A DNA stretch of 15,000 nucleotides. Origin: Actinidia chinensis (lineage: Eukaryota; Streptophyta; Magnoliopsida; Ericales; Actinidiaceae). The notes beneath the pieces are model-generated. The model worked only from the letters and a program-made list of their open reading frames with translations, was not told the origin of the DNA and searched no databases. Positions 1 through 9,006 of the stretch are shown here, one piece after another. Every line of letters starts with the position of its first letter. Within the stretch, counting starts at the first letter, position 1. The position numbers and the translations under genes are program-made. The stretch is taken from positions 6,571,245 through 6,586,244 of the forward strand of contig CM018903.1 in the NCBI GenBank assembly GCA_009663005.1. The letters run 5' to 3'.

Positions 1-18
1 ACATAATAGGAACAACAT

Positions 19-1290
19 ATGGACGAAGGCCAATTCATTAAATAGACCTCCACTATCTCCGGTAGTAATTTAATTATGGAAGGCTAGAATAAAAAAATTT
101 ATTTCAACCGACTAATTAGCATGTTGGAACATTATAGAGAATGGACCTATTATACCCAACAAAGATAAATGAAAGTGGAGATTGTTTGCAAACCTCAAAA
201 AGAATGGACCCCCCCCCATACTGATACCAAAGATGTTGTGTGTTATGTTGCTAAAGCCATTAACACTCTATATGTGCCTTTAGACGTAAATGAATTCAAT
301 AGAATATCCGGTTGTGAAACGGCTAAGAAAAAATTTGGATAAACTAGAAGGTCACCCATGAGGGGACCCAAGGCAAGTAAAAGAATTCAAAAAGAAGTAT
401 GTTATTATAAATACGAACTATTCAAAAATGGAATCAAGTGAAAACTATTCTGATATGTTTACTCGCTTTACCGGATAATTATAAGGATTAAGTCTCTCGG
501 TAAAAGTTTATCTATGTCGAAATGAGGGAAAAAAATTGTAGGTGTCTACCAAGAGTTGGGGACCAAAAGTTACCGCCATTGAAGAAGAGAAAGACCTCAC
601 AAAAATGGGTCTTGAGAATTGCTGGATCTATCATGGACACATGAAATCACCTTGAAGAGGAAATGAGAAAATGACGAAAGCAAGAAAAAGAGGGAAATTG
701 CTTTCAAAACTTCTCATCACAAAACAATGATGAACTCAATATGATGTAGGAAAGTGTGAAGATAGAATCTCTTTACACGAAGATTTAACAAGATGTTACA
801 AGAGAGGGGTCAATTTCCTAGAAGACAAGGTGACGAAATTTCGACAAAAATGAGGAACAAAAGAAGGATCTCATATTGCTTTTGAAATGCAAAAAGACCG
901 CCACATGAAAATTGATTGCCCAATCTCAAGAAAAGAGTCAAAGACGAGACGAGAAATATCAAATTTGACAAATTCAGAAAGCTTTTGCGGCTTGGGGAGA
1001 AAGTGACGTGACAAATCCGCTGATGAGTCAAGTGATCAAGAAGTGGCAAATTTGGGTCTTTTGATCGCTCAGAGGAGAATGAAAAGATGTAAATCTCGAG
1101 TCCAATTCCTTAATGATTTGCAAGATGATTATAATATTTTATATGAAGAATCTTGAAAATTTCATAAATAAAAATTGCCTGCTTAGAAAACAAATGCCTT
1201 ATTTTTCTATTTAAAATAGAACTTGAAAAGGCATGCTAATGAGTGACAAGTAAAAATTTGAACTTAATGATACAATTTTATATCTAACAA
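19..1290 (+). pseudogene. gag: gag remnant of the copia element
   Basis: Broken capsid/nucleocapsid gene. An ATG at 19-21 opens a stretch reading MDEGQ, where such gag proteins usually start, followed after a frameshift by an RPPL-type motif near 49. Clear gag-like peptides appear in alternating frames, for example VNEFNRISGCETA at about 286-324, YELFK near 412 and HEITL near 640. Known gag_polypeptide/UBN2-type copia Gag proteins carry the same order. A CCHC zinc knuckle lies at about 878-921 but its frame is broken between the first two cysteines. Downstream, 960-1060 encodes an acidic Ser/Asp-rich stretch (ESDVTN, ADESSDQE) as in the C-terminal part of these Gags. Reading frame changes about every 50-100 bases. 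The 3' limit is uncertain. Confidence 0.8.
878..921 (+). other. CCHC zinc-knuckle remnant of gag
   Basis: Cysteine codons at 878-880 and 888-890, then a His-Met-Lys peptide and a final cysteine before proline near 917-921, give the CX2C...H...C spacing of the nucleocapsid RNA-binding knuckle. One extra base between the first two cysteines breaks the frame. Confidence 0.65.
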
Positions 1291-1302
1291 AATGTTCTTC
1301 AA

Positions 1303-1306
<4 letters not shown>

Positions 1307-1337
<31 letters not shown>
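1307..1337 (+). repeat. Poly(T) run of 31 bases
   Basis: Uninterrupted T tract inside the gag/protease part of the copia remnant. It has no counterpart in a coding region of this kind, so it is a later expansion, the tail of a small antisense retroposed insertion, or an assembly artefact. Confidence 0.9.
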
Positions 1338-1342
<5 letters not shown>

Positions 1343-1539
1343 AAGGTTAAAAGATTAGATATACTTCTTGGATCACAAAGATGTGTATATGACCGCGGGA
1401 ATTGGAGACAATATTTCAACTAAACAAAAATTATATAAAAATATTTTATAAAATCATCTTCCTTTCAACACAAAAATTTCAGCACATATTGCAATACGAA
1501 GGGCACACAAAAACACATGCTAGGTGAAGAAATGGTTAG

Positions 1540-1800
1540 GAAAGGGATTAAAAATAATGGGGTTACCCAAAAAGAAAAATGCTACTAACATCAAGCGACC
1601 CAACAAGATTTGGGTACCGAAAGACCAATGGTTGATCTTGATATAGGTATGATTAAATGTAAATTCAAAGAAAGGAAGGTGTACTTGGCTAGGGAGTCAA
1701 GAACATAGGACCGGAGATACATCCATTTCGCATCACTAAAACCAAAAGATGGTGGATTCGTGACTTTCGGAGACAAAAGCAAAGGGAAATCTCGGTATAG
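1540..1800 (+). pseudogene. pol: Copia aspartic protease remnant
   Basis: The retropepsin that would cut the Gag-Pol polyprotein. The stretch around 1600-1630 encodes a basic TRFGYRK-like segment seen just ahead of copia proteases. The active-site region lies at about 1680-1720 and is followed by TGD and a long readable tail (LKPKDGGFVTFGDKSKG in one frame, about 1737-1788), typical of this protease family. The catalytic Asp codon of the DSG triad seems changed to Ala (GCT in a TTG-GCT context near 1686-1691) and the following codons are frameshifted, so the enzyme would be dead even without the surrounding stops. Confidence 0.72.
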
Positions 1801-2740
1801 GTAATGTGGTAAGGACCTTCCCCTATTATAGAAAATATTTTACTTGTTTGATGGATTAAGCATACCTACTTAGTATTAGTCAATTATGTGATAAAGGAAA
1901 TAAAGTCATCTATGCAAAAAAAACAGTGCAATATAGAAAGCATCAAAAATGAAAACTTTATTTATTGGTCAAAGAATAACAAATGTATATGTTTTAAAAT
2001 TGCTGACGTTGAGCCAACCAATGGAAATGCTTATCGCCATGAATGACAATGGTTGGCTATGGCATAGAAGGCTTGATCATGCTCATATGAATCTTATTTC
2101 AAAACTTGCTAAAAAAGAATTGGTAATTGGGCTACCAAAGATTTCTTTTGAAAAAGGACGATTGTGTGGGCATGTCAACAAGGAAAACAAACAAAAAGTA
2201 TCTTTTAAGTCAAACAATATTGTTTCTACATCTAGGCCCTCTACAACTTCTACACATGGACTTAATTGGTCCTGGGTCAAGAACAATGAGGCTGGGAGAA
2301 AAATTAGACATTCTCGTGATTGTAGATGATTTTCTCGATTTACATGGGTAACTTTCTCTTAACTCATAAAAATGAAAAAATTTTCCTCATTCACAAAAAC
2401 TATTGCCGACGTTCTTCAAAAATGATAAAGAATCAAGATTTCAAATATTAGAACCGATCATGGTAGAGGACTTGAAAAGAGTCTTTTGCCAAAATTTTGT
2501 GAGGATTAGGAATTGGACATAAATTTCTCGGCACCTAGGGACCCCAACAAAATGGAGTTGATTGAAAGAAAAAATTAAAACGTTGGAAGAAATGACAAGA
2601 ACAATGCTTTGCGAAAACTCTCTTCCAAAATATTTTTGGGCCGAAGCGGTGAACCACGCATGTTTTATTATAAAATCGCGCAATGAGTAGGCCAAATTCT
2701 TAAAAAGATACCATATGAGCTTTGAAAGGAAGAAAACCAA
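1800..2740 (+). pseudogene. pol: Copia GAG-pre-integrase and integrase core remnant
   Basis: Integrase, which joins element DNA to the host chromosome. The zinc-binding N-terminal domain is readable at 1949-2200: KTLFIGQRI, WLWHRRLDHAHMNLISK (two His of the HHCC finger near 2062-2085), and a Cys pair near 2163-2176 before GKQTK, the last in another frame. The catalytic core follows: first Asp in HMDLIGP (codon 2259-2261), VIVDDF near 2317-2334, second Asp in RTDHG (codon 2456-2458), and the Glu of the QQNGV block (codon 2564-2566), shifted by one extra base. The D-to-E distance, about 36 codons, fits the copia DD35E spacing. A further conserved piece reads SLPKYFWAEAVN (about 2620-2655). Frameshifts and stops separate the blocks. 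Confidence 0.85.
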
Positions 2741-3230
2741 CTATTGGGTTTCGTTCATACTTTTGGATGAAAATGTTATGTTTTAAAACAATGGCAAGGA
2801 AAATTAGGGAAAAATTCGATTCAAAATCGGGATGAAGCTATTTTCTTAGGATATTCAATTACAAGTAAAGATTTTTGAGTTTTTAACAAACGTAACCTTG
2901 GTAGTTGAAGAATTGTGCATGTGTATTTGATGAAGTTAATGATTCCTCCTTTCAAGAGGGTTTCAAGAAATGTAGAATTAAGAGCCAGGAAAATCTGAGA
3001 TATATCAACAAAGCCAAGCAACTCAAGGAGAAGCCGTTGAGATCAAATTCAATAGAGGTAGTGCTACCTCAAATTGGAAGGTCAAATGGAAACTCAAACA
3101 AGAAGGTGGAAGACTCAACTCTCCCAAAAGAATGGAGAATACGTTCACAACCATCAACAAATCTATCATTGGCGATCCATCCAAAGGAGGTAACTAATAG
3201 AATACTCTCTTAGAAACCTATGTGGAAAAC
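2740..3230 (+). pseudogene. pol: Pol linker: SH3-like domain and integrase-RT spacer remnant
   Basis: The C-terminal part of integrase and the variable linker to reverse transcriptase. The segment at 2810-2870 encodes FDSKS...DEAIFLGYS, the signature of the SH3-like region behind copia integrases. The open stretch 2905-3213 then reads FDEVNDSSFQEGF and a charged, low-conservation spacer, ending in LPKEWR and SIHPKEV-like peptides, as is common just before copia RT. The 102-codon open frame is chance survival inside the old polyprotein, not a separate gene. Confidence 0.7.
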
Positions 3231-3990
3231 TTGCATTTTATCACAATAGAACTAAAAACTTTGCATGAAGCGAAATTTGATGAAACATGGATCTAGCTAT
3301 GCAAGAAAAACTAAATCAATTTGAAAGAAGCCAAAGATTTGACTCTAGACACTAGGCCATCGACTCATCCTATACTCGGCACTAAATAGGTATTTAAAAA
3401 TAAACTTGATGAATTCGGAATCATTGTTAAAAAAAAGCTAGACTTGTTGCACAAGGATATAGTCAAGGAAGGAAATAAGATTTTGATGAATCATTACTCC
3501 CGGGAGCTAGATTAGAACTATTCGTATGTACTAGCCTTTGCAGTTATATGCGACTTTCAAATTATATCAAATGGATGAAAAAAGTACCTTATAAATAGAT
3601 TATTACCGAGGAGTGTATGTTAGACAACGCCCCGGATTTGAAAATCAAGAATTCAAAATCATGTATTTAACTTCAAAAAAGCAATATATGGACTTAAGCA
3701 AGCTCCAAGAGGCTTGGTATGAAAGACTAGCAAATTTTTAAATGATAATAGCTTTGCAAGAGAAAGAAAGATAACACATTTTATAAAAATAAGAATAAAG
3801 ACATGCTCTAGTGCAAGTATATGTTGATGATATTATATTTGGTGACTACTAATGAGGAACATGTGCAAGAAGTTGCTAGAGTATGCAAGAGAATTCGAGA
3901 TGACGCATGATGGGGAGCTAAAATTTCTTTCTTGGACTACAAATCAAGCAATCAAGTGAAGGAAAACATTTATAAATCAAGCAAAATAAC
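3230..3990 (+). pseudogene. pol: Copia reverse transcriptase remnant (RVT_2)
   Basis: RNA-dependent DNA polymerase that copies the element RNA. Family blocks appear in order: WILAMQEELNQFE-like near 3290-3325, ILGT and KNKLDE near 3375-3415, the first catalytic-Asp block KLYQMD (3559-3576, Asp codon 3574-3576), VYVRQRPGFENQEF near 3615-3655, AIYGLKQAPR (3681-3710), and the intact active-site block YVDDIIFG at 3820-3843 with both metal-binding Asp codons. GELKF near 3915 starts the thumb part. In between, the frame shifts repeatedly and stops appear, for example directly after KLYQMDEKSTL. The motifs are well kept but no stretch beyond about 60 codons stays open. Confidence 0.88.
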
Positions 3991-4782
3991 GAAGGAGATT
4001 CTCAAGCAGATTGGAATGATGAAGCAAAAATCGCTAAGAGGCACCACAATGGGCACATTCAATAAAGCTCGGACAAAGATGAAAATGGTAAATTTGATGA
4101 AAAGCTCTATCGAGGTATGATTGGATCCGTTACTCTATTTAACGACAAGCTAAGCACAGATATCATGTTTAGTGTATTGCATATATGCTAGATTTCAAAT
4201 CGTGTCTGAGAATCAAATCTAGTTGCCGTGAAAACGCATGACTTAGGATATTTTATCCATAGGGAAAGTTGATTTAAATTAAACAGGATCTACGATGCCG
4301 ATTATGCCGGATGTAGGATAGATCGAAAGAGCACCAAGGGCACTTGGCCAATTTCTAGGACATCTCTAGTGTCATGTTGGTTGTCTAGCAAGAACAAAAA
4401 CTCCGTTGCTTCAAACCCCGAGGGCCGAATATGTGGCCGCCGGGAAGTTGTTGTGCTCATTACTATGGATTGAAATAAACAAATGGAGGATGATGGCTTA
4501 CATTTTGATCATATTCAATCAAATGTCGATAATACAAGGGGCTATAAAATTGTCTAAGGAAATCCCATTACAAACACTCACGAACCAAAACCACATGAAA
4601 TTCGACATCCACTTTTTAGAGATCACGTCCAAAAAAGGGGATATTGAACTCCAATATATTCCATACCGAAAGCAAGTTGGGCGGATATTTTTACAAACCC
4701 CTCGATGAGAAAAGATTGTTGCTATATTCGACATGAACTTGGGAATGTCTCAACAATGGGATATTTTGGATTCTTAAAATAA
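3990..4782 (+). pseudogene. pol: RT connection and RNase H remnant, end of pol
   Basis: RNase H would remove the RNA strand during reverse transcription. The connection reads MGTFNKA, KLYRGMIGS (about 4098-4130, with frame change) and the tail of the RT. The RNase H core shows DADYAGC at 4294-4314 followed by RIDRKST, then VSWLSSKN-like and AEYVAAG at about 4426-4446. The open stretch 4406-4708 covers the second half: LLCSLLWIE, KLSKEIPLQT, HFLE, and DIELQYIP just before the end. The last in-frame stop I can place is TAA at 4780-4782. Frameshifts separate the blocks. Confidence 0.82.
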
Positions 4783-5159
4783 ATTTATAAGTATGAATTG
4801 AGTCATATTTGAGAAAGAAAGTCGGATTGAATGTATTTCTATGCTTGATCTCCGAACAAAACAATTTCCTCTGATTGTACCGTGATTGATATGTGATTAA
4901 CTGAGATGAATAAAGGACGAGGTACTGGATATTTATGATTAAGAACTATGAAAAATCAACCTATGTGATTATGTGCGAAAAATGTAGGGATGATGTCTAA
5001 GGAGAACTAAAAATCATGGAACACTCGAATATTTGCATCTATATGCTTACAAAGAATAATCATGCTCAAATACTTAAAATATCTATTAATCAGTGAAATA
5101 GGCAAAAGAATGGAATAAAATAAGCTAGAACTCTCGATCTCTATCTGTAAAAAAATTAG
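4783..5159 (+). other. Spacer between pol and third ORF, nothing recognised
   Basis: AT-rich retrotransposon internal sequence. I find no open frame above 60 codons, no repeat and no recognisable motif. Confidence 0.6.
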
Positions 5160-5275
5160 TAAAAGTTAGGTGACCTAAATAAAAATGGACGACTAAAACA
5201 AAACTAGGTCGACCGAATCCAAATTAGGACGGACCTAAAATCAAATTAGGACACCTAAGTTGTCGACCTAGTTTG
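5160..5275 (+). promoter_or_regulatory. Cluster of gapped palindromes resembling the LTR palindrome block
   Basis: Repeats of the half-sites TTAGG(AC/TC/TG) and (G)ACCTAA face each other several times: TTAGGTGACCTAA at 5166-5178, TAGGTCGACC at 5205-5214, TTAGGACGGACCTAA at about 5224-5238, and a TTAGGACACCTAAGTTGTCGAC stretch near 5246-5267. The same half-sites form the block at 7748-8097 in the 3' LTR. In position the cluster lies between the end of pol and the third ORF, so it may be an internal regulatory module or an old piece of LTR. The function is inferred. Confidence 0.5.
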
Positions 5276-5379
5276 AAAAAGTCGCAGAACTCAGAAAAGT
5301 CGCGACTATTCATTGGTTTTAACCTTAATCTTTTAACTCTGCTGTTCAAACTACAATTACCTTCTCAAAAAATTCTAGG

Positions 5380-5465
5380 TCTCTCTCTCTCTTAAGCATA
5401 ACGTATCAAATCTCCCTTTTCCAAATTCCCTGCAAAATACCTCTGATTTTTCTCTCTCTCCTTAA
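5380..5465 (+). promoter_or_regulatory. CT-rich leader-like stretch before third ORF
   Basis: Contains two CTCTCTCTCT-type tracts (about 5382-5393 and 5449-5462) about 60-140 bases before the first ATG of the third ORF. CT-rich sequence is common in plant 5' leaders, so this could have been the leader of a separate transcript. Confidence 0.35.
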
Positions 5466-5522
5466 AAATTCCTAGACCAAATCTGTCAACATTTCAAAAT
5501 CACACTGGTGAAATACTGAAGT

Positions 5523-6860
5523 ATGCTGTCAATGCTCCAAGAGAGAATATTGGTTCAAGCAATTCTCCACGAGCAACAACTTCGAAAGAAATTCTCAAGA
5601 ACGAACGAATTCACAGGTGTGGGACAGAGTTTCAACATAGAAACCTCATTACTGGAAGGAACATTGAGGGGCGTTTTAAGCCAAAATACAGACAGAAAAT
5701 GCTGGAAACCAGCACGAGTGAGTGATGGAATACCACTTGATGCCTCTACCGACGAATGTATACTATTTTGATGGTAAGGTATTTTACTGGCAATTTAGAA
5801 GTAGGAACCTTAGACAATGCCGAATTTACGATAGACTATATGTTCGAGGAAAGCACATTGTATTGAATCCCACAGTTTATCTAGATTATCGGTGGGGGTT
5901 TCCGAATGATGGTTAATTTGATTTTCTTAGAAAAACCTAGTCAGTAAAGCACACGTGAATAAAGCTGAGATGAATGAAAACGTGTCGATCATGGAACAGT
6001 AGGAAGCAGTCAACGATAAGGAGTTGAAAAAAGGAGTTTAGATTATTCCACAAGTTCATCTCCATATGTAACTCCTAAAATGGTCATCACAATCAAGTGT
6101 CTACAATGGAAAATTTATCATTTAAGGAGTTGCGATAGAGGATCCTCTTCAACCTAAACTACATCATTCTTAGAGAGAGGCTTAGGTAAGAACCATAAAA
6201 AATCGTTCATCGCCTTACGGTGCTCTCTAACCAAAGTCTTGAAACACTTTGAGGTTAACCTAGAAATCAAAGTATCCCAAACCATTGATGAAGGGTTTTC
6301 TAGTTATATAATCAGTAGGAGGGATCACGTGGACTCTACAGATGACGAGGATGATATCGAAATTCCATTCTCAAGCCGTGGGTGATATACATATGGCGGA
6401 TGTACAGTCACTGACACAGAAATCCCACCTGAACAAAGTCCAGCCCACAAGAAGGACAAACCTCCCAAGAAAGTCCCTCCTGACTGGTTCATTCAGTAAT
6501 TTTGGTAAAATACGCACCACAATGGAGAAACTAGAGAAAAACAAAAAGAGGAACAATGAATACGTGACGACGAAGAGGGAAAGCATCGGCAACGGCAAAT
6601 ATTGAATGACAGCTTCACGAGTTGACCATGGCACGTACATGATCGGTTGGGAAATAAATATGTGAACAACTGTACAATCAGCCAAACGGGAATTTCAACC
6701 AAGAATGCTTTGATCGACTGAAAGCTGTTCAAACTCTTAGTGGAAAGCAGAATCTCATGCTTTCAGTATGATCCTCCTCCTTTCTCCTCATTTCCAAGCT
6801 TGATGAATCTAAAAAAGGACCAAAGAGAAGCAACAAACTTTGACCCTCTCCGCCCATTTT
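5523..6860 (+). pseudogene. Third ORF remnant, envelope-like / putative plant transposon protein
   Basis: Decayed gene in the position of the envelope-like ORF of Sireviruses, or of the plant transposon protein domain (Pfam PF20167 type). Readable pieces, in different frames: from about 5533, APREIIGSSNSPRATTSKE; near 5770-5800, VRYFTGNLEVGT; at 5839-5916, YVRGKHIVLNPTV followed by GFPNDG; near 6205-6260, PYGALLTKVLKHFEVNLE-like peptides; 6340-6370, an acidic STDDEDDIE segment; 6430-6470, a lysine/proline-rich PAHKKDKPPKKVP stretch; 6530-6560, a charged coil. The RGK-NP and PYG-LTK blocks are what I remember as typical of PF20167 proteins; no search was run. I see no signal peptide or clear membrane segment. 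Frameshifts are frequent. Confidence 0.6.
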
Positions 6861-6872
6861 GATTTGCAGTAC

Positions 6873-6885
6873 AAAAGGGGGAAAA
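6873..6885 (+). other. Upstream polypurine tract copy
   Basis: AAAAGGGGGAAAA, nearly identical to the tract at 7420-7431 that directly primes the LTR, but about 550 bases before it. Confidence 0.6.
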
Positions 6886-7419
6886 TTACACATTGGGTAG
6901 TATTGAACAGTGGGTGTATTTTTTGTTTTGTAGTTGATTTTTTATTTGACCCATTTTGATCTGCTTTAATGGTATAAATATTTGAAGATTATGTAGTTAA
7001 AATATGTTTGGTGAATTTATCAGATACTTGCCTCAAATATTTATTTTGGGATGTTTTGATTATGTTTGACTATTTTATCTTTGTCATGCATGGATGTGGA
7101 TGTAATTCATGTTTGAATAACTCGTATGCGTGTATATATTGGTATTCAATTGCTGGAACTAACATGAAGGATATCATAAAAGCAATTGAGGGACAAAGTG
7201 AAAAGATTTGACGGATCCCATCGGATACGCTTATCCCATGATTTTACTTTCAAGTAGTAGTAGTGATATCTATCTAGAAAAACACGTGAAACCTATTCAT
7301 GCCATGAAAACTAAGTAAAAATGATAAGCATGAGATGAAGAATAGGGGAGCATAGAGTAAGGGGGAGTTTTGAAATAAATGGCATAAAACGATTTTCAAA
7401 AATAAGTTGTGTCATTATC
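6886..7419 (+). other. T/G-rich noncoding stretch before the 3' LTR
   Basis: Follows the first polypurine tract. It is rich in TTTTG/GTTTT words, with no conserved protein. The 67-codon open frame at 7008-7211 has no recognisable motif and lies where Sirevirus elements carry noncoding sequence between the extra gene and the LTR. Confidence 0.5.
7342..7367 (+). other. Two further G-rich purine tracts
   Basis: AATAGGGGAG at about 7341-7350 and TAAGGGGGAG at about 7358-7367 lie between the first tract and the tract next to the LTR. Confidence 0.5.
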
Positions 7420-7431
7420 AAAAGGGGGAAA
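7420..7431 (+). other. Polypurine tract (plus-strand primer) of the copia element
   Basis: AAAAGGGGGAAA followed by one T and then the LTR start TGTTAG. It resists RNase H and primes second-strand synthesis in LTR retrotransposons. Confidence 0.85.
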
Positions 7432-7747
7432 TTGTTAGCTAAAGCCTTAATGATTTTGATGGATTGAACTTATGCATGTTAAACGAATGTTTTTTAATTA
7501 CTTTGAAAATCATTTTAAAAGAGATATCAAAGATGACATGAAATAATTGTTTAACTTAAAAACATTTGTCTCGCCAATTAGTCAACTTTTAAACCATAAA
7601 AACTTCCACAAGTCAAAAAAATGTTACAATGCTCATGGAACTTATAGAGGATTCCAAAACAAAGTCTACAAAATCAATTTGAATGATTAACGATTGTTGT
7701 TGTGTAAAAAACAGGAATGTTTTTAAATTGCAGCAAAAGATCACAGT

Positions 7748-8097
7748 TAGGACGTCCGGAGTGAGACCTAAGTTTGAGTTCAAGACCTTAAAGTTGATCA
7801 GAAGGTTTTGGGACGACAATAAATTTAGGACGTCATAAGGTTCAAAAATAGGAGTCTTAAGTCCAAAGAAGACGGACCTAAGTTGAATCCTAAATTTGAT
7901 CAGAAGTTTTGGTGGACGACCTAAGAAAAATAGGACGTCCTAAGTTTAAAAAGCGGACGAACCTAAACTTCAAAAGTGGACGACCTTAAGTTTCAAGGTT
8001 GAAGACATAACTTTGAACAAAAGGATTTGGGGACAACTTAAGAAAGTTAGGACGTCCAAAGTTCAAAATAGGCACCTAAGTTGGACGTCCTAAAGCT
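7748..8097 (+). promoter_or_regulatory. Palindrome-rich block of the LTR (GGACGTCC repeats)
   Basis: The core GGACGTCC and its relatives recur. TAGGACGTCCTA at 7931-7942 is a perfect 12-bp palindrome. Variants start at 7748, 7826, 8048 and 8081, with many single half-sites (GACCTAA, GGACGACC) between. It lies 120-470 bp upstream of the TATA box, where enhancer elements would sit. Palindromic repeats in the LTR regulatory zone have been described for Sireviruses. GACGT is also the core of plant bZIP sites, a suggestion only. Confidence 0.6.
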
Positions 8098-8217
8098 CCA
8101 GTTTTAAATCCTGCGCGTCAAATTGACCCGATCCAACGGCTGAGGTCAAAAGCGACGGGGTGGGTGGTAGTTGAGAGCATTTAATGCTTAACAAACGGTT
8201 ATAACTCATTTTGGGCT

Positions 8218-8224
8218 TATAAAT
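8218..8224 (+). promoter_or_regulatory. TATA box of the copia LTR
   Basis: TATAAAT in the context GGGCTTATAAATGCAACCCC, in the second half of the LTR. Transcription would start about 30 bases downstream, near 8250, and define the start of R. Confidence 0.6.
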
Positions 8225-8366
8225 GCAACCCCTTGGGCGTTGTTAAGAAGATATTTGAAGTGCCCATAAAATTCATCGTACACTTGTGAAAAATACTTCA
8301 ACTCTTGATTATCATTGTGAGCTTTATTGTAAAAAAAGATCAAAAGATCAAAAGAGAAAAAAATTC

Positions 8367-8410
8367 ACTCTAGAAGGAGAAGCTAGCATTGTTTTATTTT
8401 CTTCTAGAGT
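8367..8410 (+). other. Stem-loop in the R/U5 part of the LTR
   Basis: ACTCTAGAAG at 8367-8376 is the exact reverse complement of CTTCTAGAGT at 8401-8410, giving a perfect 10-bp stem with a 24-nt loop. TAGCATTG also occurs twice here (in the loop and just after the stem). Confidence 0.5.
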
Positions 8411-8828
8411 TGGTTAGCATTGATGGCCTACAACATTTACTCATTCATTGAAAGAAAAGATCACCTGGGTGGTGATATGTAATCCACGAGAGGTTGTCTT
8501 TTGAAGCTTAGAATTTTTCTATGATGGCATTCCAGAAAGAGGATTTCTTGAAAGAACTAGAAGTATTCGAGTGGTGAAGGTTTGATAAGCACCCGAGGGG
8601 GGGAAAAAAGCTATTGTTGATAGTGATAACCCAAGGAGGACTTGGAGAGGGACGTAGGAAGGATTCGCCAAACACTATAATTGTTTGCCTCGTCTTCTCT
8701 CCTATCTTATTATTGCTACATATATTTGAGTAGAGTGTTATTAGATATTGTTCATCAAAAAAAATTTTAATTGGCCATTAGAAGTAGAAACCTAGTCACC
8801 CCCCCTCATAGGATACTTCTAACTAACA

Positions 8829-9006
8829 TTATAATTCTTAATTGTTCTCCATTTTGATAAGAATGGATCATTCGTATACGAATGCAATGTATCTTTTATC
8901 TGATTTTAATATCTTATATATTATTTAGGTTGTAAAATTCTAACAAGTATGCCTAAGAGGTGATCTTTTTTTTTGCGTAGTGCCCATGGGTACGGGCAAT
9001 TACTAC
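8829..9006 (+). mobile_element. Helitron-like unit, + strand, 3' part, cut by the copia insertion
   Basis: Directly after the LTR the sequence matches the reverse complement of the - strand units further on (for example 11273-11734): the TTCTCCATTTT segment, the ATTCGTATACGAAT palindrome at about 8868-8883, then ATCTGATTTTAATATC, AAATTCTAAC and a hairpin-like GCCC...GGGC at about 8982-8997. It ends AATTA CTAC, a decayed CTAG. The upstream part is missing where the LTR begins. Confidence 0.65.

Larger units (their letters stand above)
1..8828 (+). mobile_element. Decayed Ty1/copia LTR retrotransposon, Sirevirus-like, 5' end outside window
   Basis: Internal region plus 3' LTR of one LTR retrotransposon. 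The domain order gag, protease, integrase, reverse transcriptase, RNase H is the copia order (integrase before RT). Behind RNase H lie about 2.6 kb with a third ORF remnant, then purine tracts, then a 1396-bp LTR with TGTTAG/CTAACA ends. Among copia elements an extra gene after pol, multiple polypurine tracts and long LTRs are known from Sireviruses; the assignment is by layout, not by phylogeny. All frames carry stops and frameshifts, so the copy cannot supply its own proteins. The 5' LTR and primer-binding site should lie upstream of base 1. The 3' end abuts sequence resembling the Helitron units further on, so the element probably inserted into such a unit. Confidence 0.88.
7433..8828 (+). 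repeat. 3' LTR of the copia element (1396 bp)
   Basis: Begins TGTTAG right after the polypurine tract and ends CTAACA, a perfect 6-bp inverted terminal repeat with the TG...CA ends of LTRs. It contains a palindrome-rich upstream block, a TATA box at 8218-8224, a stem-loop at 8367-8410, and near the end a C-run followed by TCATAGGATACTTCTAAC, a layout I associate with Sirevirus LTR ends. The length fits this group, whose LTRs often exceed 1 kb. The following sequence matches the inside of the Helitron-like units, which independently supports 8828 as the boundary. The partner 5' LTR is outside the window, so LTR-LTR divergence and target duplication cannot be read here. Confidence 0.88.

Noticed and set aside
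810..1049. - strand open frame of 79 codons opposite gag
   Set aside because: The + strand holds the zinc knuckle and acidic gag tail at this place. The antisense frame has no recognisable family.
2905..3213. Separate small gene of 102 codons
   Set aside because: It lies exactly between integrase and RT blocks of pol, on the same strand and in the expected order, and reads as the known linker region.
6371..6732. - strand open frames of 79 and 104 codons with hydrophobic stretches
   Set aside because: Antisense to the lysine-rich part of the third ORF remnant, where a Lys/Glu-rich sense strand gives Phe/Leu/Ser-rich antisense. No start context or family match.
7008..7211. 67-codon + strand open frame
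   Set aside because: Low-complexity, T-rich noncoding part before the LTR, with no motif.
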